A stretch of DNA of 64,000 nucleotides from Sympetrum striolatum (Eukaryota > Arthropoda > Insecta > Odonata > Libellulidae), in contig CANPUZ010000050.1 in the NCBI GenBank assembly GCA_947579665.1, forward strand, positions 930,001 to 994,000. Direction: 5' to 3'. The stretch's first letter is position 1. The number at the start of each line of letters is the position of its first letter. The notes below the pieces were generated by a model. The model was not told the origin of the DNA and ran no database searches. It saw nothing but the letters and a program-made list of their open reading frames with translations. This document shows, in pieces, positions 37,053 through 46,926 of this stretch. The translations under genes were made by a program, and so were the position numbers.

Positions 37053-37187
37053 ACAGACATCATTCCGAAAATGGTCAAAACGTGTTCTAGGGACCCCAAA
37101 ACATGTATTTCCGTTGAAATCTCGAAGTCGATTTTTTTCATGAAAACAATACTTTCTCTATACTTCGTATATGGAGAAAGTAAAAAG
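35092..37187 (-). mobile_element. ACTTTCTCC MITE doublet inserted at the copy A start region
   Basis: Two elements head-to-tail (about 35092-36147 and 36148-37187), absent from the equivalent site of copy B at 52680-52692. Each begins on the minus strand with a hairpin-forming ACTTTCTCCATATACGAAGT segment and ends with GGAGAAAGTCATGTGCTGG and a T run. Both contain CA/TG runs and alternating blocks of ACCGGAAGT and TTCCGGTT. The insertion lies in an A/T run, so any target duplication is a few A/T bases and cannot be proven. Confidence 0.8.
35957..36018. repeat. CA microsatellite inside a MITE
   Basis: Nearly pure (CA)n. A related run sits at 37013-37046 in the neighbouring element and, as TG, at 22749-22802. 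Confidence 0.85.
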
Positions 37188-38090
37188 AGGATAAGGAATG
37201 AGGAAAATGAATTTAGGATAAAAGAGGTATTTGAGAAGAATTAACGTATGGAACTCATGAATTTGAACACTTACAGAAAATGGGTGAAAAGTAAAGAAGT
37301 ACGTAATATGATGAATGTTAGCGGCAATAGAGGAGAATAAAGCAATGAAAATATTAAGAACAAAATGGCGTATGCTTTGAATGGAATGGATGACATTAGG
37401 AAGTGATGATACTCAGAGGGAACGAGTGTGGTGGGAAATTTCAAGAGAGATGCAATGGAGAAAGTAAGCCTTTCGCTTTTAATTAAGTACGTTGGAGACA
37501 GGAGTAGGAGGGAATGAATGTGGCTTCTCAGGGTATCCAATTATTTCCCTACCTGCAATCCGCCGATTATATTCATGAGCAAAACACCAACTGTTTTTTT
37601 TTCCGTTGACTAAACTTATATTTTCTTGATATTGCACTTGTAGTATATGCGTACCCATATCTCATCATCTATCGAGTTTTGTGAACAACCGGTGTCCTTT
37701 ATCCTCGTTCATGGAAATGGCTCCTTAGATTCCGAAGAATTAAACTCACTCACTCCAAGGAGTAAAATAATACCATTTCTGTCATCGTGGGCAAGTATGA
37801 TTTTATCTACTTTAATTACAGTAATTAAATATCATATTAATATACTATTGATGTATTATTGGAATTTAGTACATATTAAGTTTTCTATCTTCTAAATTAT
37901 AAATATTCTAATGCATTGTGGAATAAAGAGTTCAAATCAATGTGTAATATCGTATACTTAAGGCAGAAAAGTTTAAGTTTCAGTGACGCAAACTAAGTAC
38001 CACTGAGGTTTTATATTAGAAGATTTCTTTCATAGGATTGATGCATAACATAAATGTACTCTTACGTTCCAATCTGTAATTTTAGGTTTT
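37187..38090. other. Spacer, upstream of LRR copy A (start of unit B spacer)
   Basis: Unique AT-rich sequence repeated at 52694-53600. It should contain the ancestral promoter and 5' exon of the LRR gene. I see no coding frame or clear core promoter. Confidence 0.4.
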
Positions 38091-38099
38091 CGGGCGCTA

Positions 38100-38625
38100 T
38101 ACAACAGAGCGTCGCAAATAACCAAAGAGACTGCGGAAAACTCGAGGACTCTCAGATCTCAAGGGCATGATTCTTGAAACCCGCGCGCAGAAGTGAAATA
38201 CCGAATTGCTCGATGAGCCCCGACAAGGATTTGATGATCTTTCTCGGAAATAAATACGATTTAAATGGAAATTCAAGCAATTTGCCAAGATTTGAGCAAG
38301 CGTTGACCAGTTGAACAAATTGAATATATATCTTATGGTAGTCAGTCCTTCGTCCATATTAAACATTTGAAATAGATCTCTCGAATCTTATATTAGTATA
38401 GAGTAGGATAGCTGTTGAAGTATGACTAAATTCTTAACATTCTCACCTTTATGAAGATGGCCTTTTTCTCTGAGGGAGCGATGCACTGCGTACCACAGGA
38501 ACGAGAAAAGCCGATCGCTAACTCAGCGGAGTCACAACTGTGGAGTCGTCCAGAAGTTATTTGGAACTCCTGGTAAATTGGCAACATCCTCAACACAGCA
38601 TCCGGTTGATAAACTCATAATTTAA
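38100..38625 (-). pseudogene. Unit B counterpart of the possible gene fragment, frameshifted
   Basis: Homologous to 53640-54121. Relative to that copy there is one extra base near 38564 and one fewer near 38516, and a TGA lies between, so the first frame is not translatable. The second frame stays open with several replacements. Confidence 0.25.
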
Positions 38626-39169
38626 TTACTTAGGGAAAGGAATTGTTCCATTAAGTTTCCGGATGTCAAAAACCACCATCGGTATTTTCTTTCCTCAACC
38701 GTCTTGCAGCTTCTTGTCTCCAAATCTTGAGCATGTTCTATAAAATCCATTTATGGCAGTTCTTTATTGATATATAGTAATGAGGATTTTATTACTTGTT
38801 GTGCTACTAGAGTAAAAACATATATGATAATTCAGCGCAATACGAAATGCAAGTGATGCATTCCTTCTGATTTAACACACAATGATTTTTTTAAATCCGC
38901 ATATTAGTTTTCTTCTTTGTAATTTTGCAAGTTATCTATTTCCATTCATTTCACATACGACGAAGAGTTAGATGTGAGAAGAGACCTCCTAGTTTCGCCC
39001 CAATAAAGTCATTTTTTAGTATCTGAGAAAAAGAAATCTCCTTGATATTGTTCATGGAAAATGGGTTAATTATTCTCTGAAATGTAATGTCTTCAGGCTA
39101 AAATGGGATGATGCTATAGTTAATAAGAGTAAGAAATGTATGTCAAGTCAATTACTTTCAGTTGTAGAC

Positions 39170-39390
39170 CATACTTCTTTTGGAAAATTAAATAACAAAG
39201 AATAGTCGTAAGATATAGAGACAGGTACCAAAAGAAAGACACGTTAACAAAAAATCTTATTCATGTCACTGCCTCAAGATTCGAAATTTCTAGAATTTTG
39301 ATAATAAAAGTGAATTGTTTTTTAATCTTTCGGTTATGAAAAACTGCTCCCCCTGACGACGAATTCGGTTGTTGAATCCGAGCTCATAAG
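39170..39390 (+). mobile_element. Helitron-family scrap in unit B spacer
   Basis: Contains the family's internal order: GGAAAATTAAATAAC, GTACCAAAAGAAAG, then CCCCCTGACGAC and GTTGTTGAATCCGAGCTC. No ends preserved. Repeated at 54675-54890. Confidence 0.6.
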
Positions 39391-39399
39391 CCGAGTTTT

Positions 39400-41440
39400 G
39401 TAATAGAGTCCATTCCTACCACATATGACAGAAATTGAAGAATTATTTTGTACCAATTGTTTAACAATACTCTTGGCTAATATATATCCTAATTGCAGTT
39501 TACTAAACCATAAATTGAGTGAGTGGCAATCGGTGAAAGTTGGACCACCGAATTTTCACCACCAAAATCGGGTACTTCTTCTCTGAAATAAAGTACAGTA
39601 TAAGTACAGAAACTGAAGTTAAAACATTAATTTTTATATCAATGAGCGAATCTTCTATCATGTGATTTTTACTCTTATTGAAATCGGTGTGCTCTACTTG
39701 AAGCAATAACTTCCCAAACGCGATCGATTCGACTGATTTCGAGGCACTCGGTGTCCAGCGAAATTTCGTGTACTATTTTAATGTCGCTAAGTTTGCGATC
39801 AGTAACACGACCTTTATGTTTATGTTTAGAAATTTATTCAGAAAAGGTTTCCTTTATGTCAAGAACTTTATTCATGAAGCATTCTCTGTGATTTACCCGT
39901 GTATGAATTATGAGAATTTAAAGCTGAAGATCAAATGGTAAAATACATCCTGAAATTCTCCTCGGGGAAGATGATCAAACCTTTTGAAAGATATCTGCGA
40001 GAAATGGTGCTATTCTAATGTATTCCATCAGTTTTCCTCAATGGTTGGTAATTTGGTCTGAAATTGTTTCTTGCTAAGAATCGAGGAGATAAAGTTTTCC
40101 GGATAGCGAAAGCAAGATGTGGTTTGTGGCAACGCTGAACGGAAATGAGGTTCTTGATAACCGCTGGACTATTGTTTATCGCCGCCTCCCTTCCTCACAC
40201 TGGCAACCAAAGGGTGAACCTCCAAGAATCCCAGAAAAGGGTGAATGACTGACGAATGCGATTAACTTTCCCTGATTATTTTAAAAGTCAAACATAAACG
40301 TCGTCCATCTTGATTCTCTATCATATCGTTTGAGGACGTGAGAGGCGCTTTTCTAGAAATGGTCCTTGGTTCCACTTAAAGCTTTTCGCTTTGCATCATG
40401 AATTTGCAAGCGTCGTATTGGACGAAGAGTCTCTTTGGTGGCCAATAAAACTGGGTTGTAAGATCGGAAGTTCCGTTTCGAAACAGGAAGGAAGGGGTTG
40501 ATTGATTTGTTACATTGAATTTGTTAGTTTAGCTTCCGTCGAATTAGTCGCCATTTCGAACTAAAGATGTTAAATCATGGTTTACATTCCGAGAAAAAGA
40601 CAGGCATTATTTGAGCCTTCTTTGTGAAGCGTGATAATGCTCTGGAAATATGCCGAAACGTGTTTCCAATTTGGCGAAAATTCTATTTAAATGCGTAAAT
40701 TTTCATCTCCTACAGGCGCTAAGAGAGACTGAAATCGTCATGATTAAACAATTTTCTTATTATTTTATTTTTTTGATGTGTGATATCGATTCCGTGATAA
40801 AGGATTATCCATGGAATATTTTCTGTTTGCGTATTAAAGGAAATATATAAACGGAGTGTCCTAGTTAATTGACAGATATTTTGATATTTTTGCGGCTTTT
40901 CAGGTTATTAGTAAAATGAATTTTACAGTTAAGTTCTTTCCACAATCGACGTTCAACTAAGGCACACATTCCGTTACGTAACTTAATTTATATAGTGACG
41001 ACATATGACGTAATATACTACGTGCATAATGTGATGAATGTTATTAGCAAGAATTCAATAAACAATTTTTGAAAATGAAATATCTTAGAAGGAAAAACAA
41101 CTCCAATTTTCCACTTAAAGAAAAATAAATGCATAATTCGCAGGTATTTATCGATGTCAATAGTATATGAAAGTATTGTCCAAAATGTTCCACTATTTGA
41201 TAGGCATTAAGAAGCGGATACTATGAAGCTTATGAAACTTCTTTCCCAAAAGGAAATGTGATAAGCACTACTTTTTTTAAGGATGCTTAAGAGGTTATAA
41301 ATCAAATATAAATTCTTAGAAATACTCTGCTCTCGCTCTCAATAGCCAGACGCTTGTGCAAAGTGCAAAGATTTTTTACATCGATAATAGAATATTATAT
41401 CTGAAAAAAGTCTTTAATAACAAAATTTTTTCAAATTTCA
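39400..41440. other. Spacer without recognised genes, unit B
   Basis: Repeated at 54890-56945. Short open frames such as 39503-39706 (minus) are conserved only to the level of the surrounding DNA. Confidence 0.4.
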
Positions 41441-41445
41441 CAATA

Positions 41446-41751
41446 CTAAAACACATGTGTATGTCTATTTCTATTTGTTTTTAAATGATTTTCCACCAAC
41501 TTTCGCGGAATATTATTAATTACTAGCGGAAGGGCCCGTTGAAATTCACCGGGGGCAATGCGTTTGATAGGAGAGACTTCTTCTTTCTTTTGAATTCTAG
41601 TGGAGTTCCTGAGTTCCGAAAGCTTTGGAAGTGCTTTCCTCTTTCTATTAGTCAAAGCGAATTGTTGGAATTTTGAATACCGCAGTGAAAGCGTCTTAGT
41701 TAAGATACATTCCCTGATACGAATACATAATATATCTACGATTCTTTTCAA
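41446..41751 (-). other. 101-codon open frame of unknown function, unit B
   Basis: Starts MKRIVDILCIR and is rich in Lys/Arg, including TNRKRKALPKLSELRN. The duplicate at 56950-57255 keeps the full frame with about six replacements. No signal peptide, no recognised domain, no obvious splice sites. It may be chance or a relic. Confidence 0.2.
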
Positions 41752-42299
41752 TGTATCTGTATCAATAGGTCGGTAGTCTCTTATTGATTCGTTGTTCTTG
41801 ATTCAAAGGATTATGAAATAAATCTCAATAAATTGATTCATGGAATGAAGAATATCAAATGAGTATTCGTGGTAATATATTTTTATAGCAAGGGGCAATG
41901 CGAATATCAGCGTTGTGAATATTTATTATGTAGAATTAAGATAGGCGTTCCTATTTTTCCAACTTATGCCTGATGATAACGATTATTCGTTGGTACCTGG
42001 CGGCGCTTCGTCATTAAAGGAAAAATATTTGTGAAAAAAGCGCAAAGTCTCTCTTTATTCCACATTGAATGTTCCGTAAAATTTTGAATAGTGTGTGAAT
42101 ATAAATCAAAATTTTAGAATTGAGAATATTCCATGGGCAATCGATCAAATTCAACATTTTGGATTCAACCCAATTTAAAATCGATATTTTGCTGTTCGCT
42201 TTAATCTTTCATCGCCACTTTCACTTACGAATGAGTAAATTCTCATTCTCTCCGATGTTTAGGTTTGTTTCAATCACTTCTTACCGCTACAACTTATGG

Positions 42300-42810
42300 A
42301 ATGTACGGCGGAGTTATCTCAGCACAAATGCACCGAAAATTGTTTACATCTCGGCTTTAAGTACATACAAGTCCTTGTGAACGTTACGAACCATTTCAGA
42401 AACACGAGGTTCATTCGGATGAAAGGTTATCATCGAGGGGTCCACGTGTATGAGACGAAACAGCCTCAATCCGAGAGTAAATGCGCTTTCGGAGTTAAAA
42501 CCGCAGATAAAAGACCGTGGCGGACGTAAAGGATTCGCCTCACGACCGTCGTTTGTTTTGCAGAATTTTCGCGTCGGCATGGCTTTCTACTTTTTTCATC
42601 TCCGCAGCTATTCTTTCTCCGAAGGAGGTGAAGCAGTCGCAAATCTTCCCCACCTTCTCCCTCACGTCACCGTTGCGATATCCGTTTTGCTTTGGATTGA
42701 AAATGGCTCCATCTCGCTTTTTCGCAAACACTTTTCCACTCGGGATTCAGGTTTATTGGTCTCGCGTCTTTTTGGGGCGCAGTCATAGGAAGCGTTTTTA
42801 TTCTCACTCT
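42300..42810. other. GC-richer block with open frames on both strands, unit B
   Basis: Stands out from the AT-rich spacer and contains several CpGs. Open frames of 60-112 codons overlap on both strands (for example plus 42450-42788 and minus 42731-42540). The minus frame MFAKKRDGAIFNPKQNG is identical in the duplicate at 58046-58237; the one substitution inside it (Phe TTC/TTT) is silent there. This is compatible with an exon or a CpG-rich promoter. Not recognised. Confidence 0.3.
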
Positions 42811-42814
42811 TAGT

Positions 42815-44270
42815 ATTTACATCGGGGAGAGAAGCCTGGGGATATTTTCAGTTCCGCCCGTTTCTTTAATTTTCTCCTTAAAACGTTGTTTATTAATTTT
42901 TCCGTTCAACCATTCTGAACTGCTATGCATTTTATAGCGTTAAGTTCATAATTTTCTCGAGAAAGGGGAATTTCTAATAACCTATGGATCATTGCATGGA
43001 ACGCGGAGTTTTCCGTCCACCCTTAAAGTTGAACATACCCCTCATTTTTATCTGTAATTTAATTTTAAAAGGTAAGAAGAAATAAATCGTAACTTGCTGT
43101 GTTATTACTAAATAGTCCTTAGAAATATTCCTTATCTTTTTACATTTCTTATTTGATAAGAAATATAAAAAGAAATTGGTAAGAATTTAAATATCCGTTT
43201 TTCATGTATAAGTGTTTCTGATTCATGCACTTCTTTCTTTGCAGGTAAGTTCATTGTTCATTTCAACACCTTTAATGGATTAAGAAAACGTTTGAATGGA
43301 GGTGGTGAGTATCTATTTGCGATTCTAACTATTAATACCTCTTTAATTATTATGAAAATAAGTGATATCTCTAACACGGAGAAAAATAGCTAAGCAATTT
43401 TTTAATTCACCAATTTTTCATAGTTTTTGAACAATGACTATGACGAATACATTGGCGGATATCTACGCATGCACGAATGAGCCAATATTTCAAATATATC
43501 CCGAAAGATAGTAAAGTATCTTATTGTAGTTTTTAGATAAGTACTTTGGTAGTTTCCGATTATATTTATAGATACTTGCGGATTCGGTATCCTAGCCAAC
43601 AAATATAAAACGAAGTATATTCCTCAGCTGCGGTATCGCTGTGCTAAACATTTTTTTTCGTTTTGATTCTTCGGAGACATTCATAGTTTTACGCGATGAA
43701 TTGTACTGGCGATAGTTGAGTTTGCCATTTCATTTGATTGCTTATGGAAATAATACATTTCAATTGCAAATTTTCAATTGAAAATAGTGCGCTTATAAAT
43801 ACAATTTTGTAAAATTTAGTTTACCAAAAGAACCTAACTCACTTAATGTTTAAAATTCTCAACTTGTTCAATGGTTTTCAAACATGAATAGAACAGTCTG
43901 TACCATTGAGATAGCAATAGGCATATACAAGTAATGTTAGAGGTTTCTATTCGCACCTATTCTATTATATTCTAACTTCTTAATGCACCCAGCTGAATCT
44001 ATTTACCTTTCATTCCTTCCAATTCCTTCTGGAAATTATGATGAGTGATTGGTTATATTGAGAAAGAAGTTCTTTTGCTGACACATCGCTGTATCTTTAG
44101 TAATTAAACTTTCGTCTCATTTAATTCAATTTTCCACAATTTGTAAAATTCGAATGATAGACTAACTGAAATTTCTACTATGACCAAATGAGCAGAAATA
44201 TTTCTAAATGTTGTATAATTTTACAAATTTGTCACGATATGGAATATATAATTTCATTGTGGGTCTGCAG
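42815..44270. other. Spacer without recognised genes
   Basis: AT-rich, repeated at 58325-59790 with scattered substitutions. Nothing recognised. Confidence 0.4.
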
Positions 44271-44275
44271 ATTTC

Positions 44276-44870
44276 GTTTTTTTTTAAACCCCTCTGTTCT
44301 AAATATTTAGAGGATTGCGATGTATTTCTATGTAAGAATCCATAAGCCGCCTTCCGGCGTGTGGCAGGGGGTGCAAGCACCTTGACTCTATTTTCCTAAT
44401 CGATTGCTTTCGCGTATACTTCGCGGAAAAAATGAATCTTAGTAACGATTCGTTTTCTAACATCTATTTCCCTAATATTTCTGGCAGTATCAAAACATAT
44501 AACAGGGGGTCGCATTATATCTGTTACACCATCTGAGAACGTAATTTCTCTGAAATTATTTTATAAATTTCTACTTTGAATTTTTCTTCTATCCTCTAAT
44601 GATTCCCAACCCTTTATCATCTGAGAGACACTCGCTGTTTTCTTGTAGCAATTCTTTACAAATCGTCTTTCGTTGTACTTTTTCTAAGTCCCGAATATGA
44701 CATTTCTCTGCCCATACACTACTTTTAAAAGGTGAGGCCTAACTAAACCTAAGTAACATTGCTTGCAAACTTTTTCTTCTCTCCTACCGACTATTCTTCG
44801 AACGAAGTTTATCAAGTGCTTTTCCACATATCTTTAGGATGTGTGCACTCCATGATTTTTCGTCCTTATT
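44276..44870 (-). mobile_element. CR1-like LINE remnant, 3' end of reverse transcriptase ORF, unit B
   Basis: In three minus-strand frames separated by frameshifts one can read the C-terminal signature of CR1/Jockey-type ORF2: a SSVWAEKCHIRDLEKVQRK segment, then SVSQMIKGWESLEDRRKIQ (the MI..WESLE.RR motif), then APPATRRKAAYGFL near the 3' end. A T run at 44276-44286 is the poly(A) tail. 5'-truncated, as is usual for LINEs, and too damaged to function. Confidence 0.7.
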
Positions 44871-45547
44871 AATATAATTAGTAAATTGTTGAAAAACTGT
44901 TAAAACTGTTACGAATTCGAGAGCTTTTTGAAAAAAGAAACGTTTACATGAATCGTAAATGTTAGGATCTTTTGAAAAGGGAATGGGTTAAGAATAAATT
45001 AACGTTTATTACCAAGTTAATACCGCAGACTGAGAAATAAGAAGTACTACAGCCATTAATCATTTTAAAAATTAAATTTCAATTCATAATCGTGTGCATT
45101 GCGGATCTCAATGGTTTGAATATTTTATGACTACCGTAAGTGCTCAACCGAAAGAGGAAATTTATGTCAGTATTAATAATAGAAATCACGTAACAGCTAT
45201 ATTTGCAATTTTTCCAATTTTTATTGATCTTGAAGCATTCAAACATATTAAACATTTAAGCAAGATTTTAAATTGTTAGAATCAATATAGCATTCGCATA
45301 GTTGCAATATTTACCTAAGAATATTTTGGTTTCGAACTTTCCGACTTACAAGTTAGTTTTCTGTTTTTGGTATGTGAATTCTAAAATCCCTATTGAACGC
45401 CTTCACTACCCCACCCCTCCAACATTTCATCTCTTCTATTACTTAGTTAATTTGATCACTGATTTTCGTCTAACAAGGCCTTCGACGGGTGACCGCCTGA
45501 GGGAATATGGGAATACCCTTTTGGGAAGGGAGATGAGAGGTGAGGTA

Positions 45548-46075
45548 TTTTTTTTTTTTGGTAAGTAAGTAATTTATTATTTATCTGTGGACATACAATG
45601 TCAGTAACAAAGTCATTCAGGTACATCAGAAAAATAATTGAACAAAAAATTGCACTTGAAGGTATTGGTTTCCCTTCTCCTGAGCCAATAATTGGCTCAT
45701 CAGGAGGTGCACAAAATAACAGACAAACAAGATTACAGATAGAAATATAGAATAATAAATAATTACAGAAATATAACTTACTTCTAAAAACTTTAGGAAT
45801 ACTCAGCCATAAGTTTTACTCAAAACAACACATTATATCTATATACACATCTTATCCAAAGTAGATTATAAAACAGTAATTTATAAGTTATATTGATTCA
45901 TTGTGTAGTAGGAAGTTTTTCATACTATATTTAACGTCTCTTATTGATGTTAAATACAACAGATGTGCTGGTAATTTATTAAAGATATTCGGTACAACAC
46001 TGTTTAACCTATGAGCACCTTAATTATTATAGTTCTTAGGAACATCATAATTTATGGGGGAACATCATAGGTATG
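45548..46075 (-). mobile_element. Second LINE 3' remnant with poly(A), unit B
   Basis: The minus strand encodes VVPNIFNKLPAHLLYLTS followed by MKNFLLHNESI and a stop. This is the NxLP...FK..L..FL ending typical of CR1/Jockey ORF2 proteins. A T run at 45548-45559 is the poly(A) tail. The 3' UTR contains a near-perfect hairpin around 45677-45707 (GAGCCAATAATTGGCTC core). Confidence 0.6.
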
Positions 46076-46079
46076 GGGG

Positions 46080-46430
46080 AAGCTGTTTTAGTTTGTAGGA
46101 AAACACTTTTCCGCGGGAAAATTCAAAACTTCTATTGTCTCTAGTTCATCCAACCGTCGTCCTTTCTTCTCCTGGTGAAGACGTGCGGGGACAAAGCTGC
46201 TCTTACGTTCCGATCCAGGGGAGATGAAGGGCGAAAGCAGAGGCGGGGGGGTATTGTTTGCGGCGGAGGCAAGCTCGATGTTCCACGGCCAGATCGCGGC
46301 CGCTTTGACCAACGTATCTGGCATCGCAGTCGTGACAGGAGAGGAGGTAGACGCCGCTGGTGGTCGCAGGATCCCTGTGGTACTTCAGATGTCGTCGGAA
46401 AACTCAAAAAGTCTTAACTTGGCTCCATTT
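46080..46430. other. GC-rich block downstream of LRR copy B
   Basis: Strongly GC-rich compared with its surroundings, with NotI-like GCGGCCGC and open frames on both strands (plus 46224-46490; minus 46324-46088 and 46407-46141). The copy at 62391-62741 keeps all of them. The plus frame GQIAAALTNVSGIAVVTGEE reads like protein but I cannot assign it. It may be an exon, a promoter-type CpG island, or part of a transposon. Confidence 0.3.
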
Positions 46431-46783
46431 TCAATATATTTATTTATTTACATTTTGGTGGAAAAAGGATGGATGAAGACAAGGAAGTGAAAACATGAGT
46501 CAATGAGTACCTTGAAAAGGAGCTGGCGGTGAGTTTCTATCGGATGGATAGTAAACATCCAGCGCGGTATTAAAAGTGCATCCAGGTAAATGGGAGCTTT
46601 GTTGGAAATTAGTACTTATAGACGCAATAAATCTATATAAATATTTATTCGAATTAAAATATGTTTTTAATTCAGAGACAATACTTTTGGTACAAGCTTC
46701 GTATGATAACACAGGTAACGCACCTGGGAAGTGCAATTATGGGGGATAAGTGATAGGATTTGATCAGAAAAAGATTTGACTGC

Positions 46784-46789
46784 TTTATT
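46784..46789 (-). terminator. Poly(A) signal of LRR copy B
   Basis: AATAAA on the minus strand, 17 bp past the TAA of exon 4. The same position in copies A and C also holds AATAAA despite local substitutions. Confidence 0.6.
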
Positions 46790-46805
46790 TATGTTAATTA
46801 CGGCA

Positions 46806-46926
46806 TTATTTGGTTTCGATAACATCCATATCATCTGCCAAATAACAAAACCCCATCAATGGAAGGAGATGATGCATCCAAGTTTCCGTAGCAACCACCA
46901 ACTTTCCATTCACACTTTCCGGATAC
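46806..46926 (-). CDS. Copy B exon 4: LRRCT end and stop codon
   Basis: The acceptor TTCTCAG is followed by one base completing Arg900, then YPESVNGKLVV, matching the C-x-x-P-x-x-x-x-G pattern of an LRRCT tail. C927 (GFC) is the fourth cap cysteine. The frame ends TAA after VIETK. All three copies keep this exon and its AATAAA, so the protein most likely ends here. A longer isoform using a distant exon cannot be excluded. Confidence 0.75.

Noticed and set aside
46500..46736. Further LRR-gene exon (membrane or TIR) downstream of exon 4, minus strand
   Set aside because: The frame there has no hydrophobic helix or TIR motif; exon 4 already has a stop and AATAAA.
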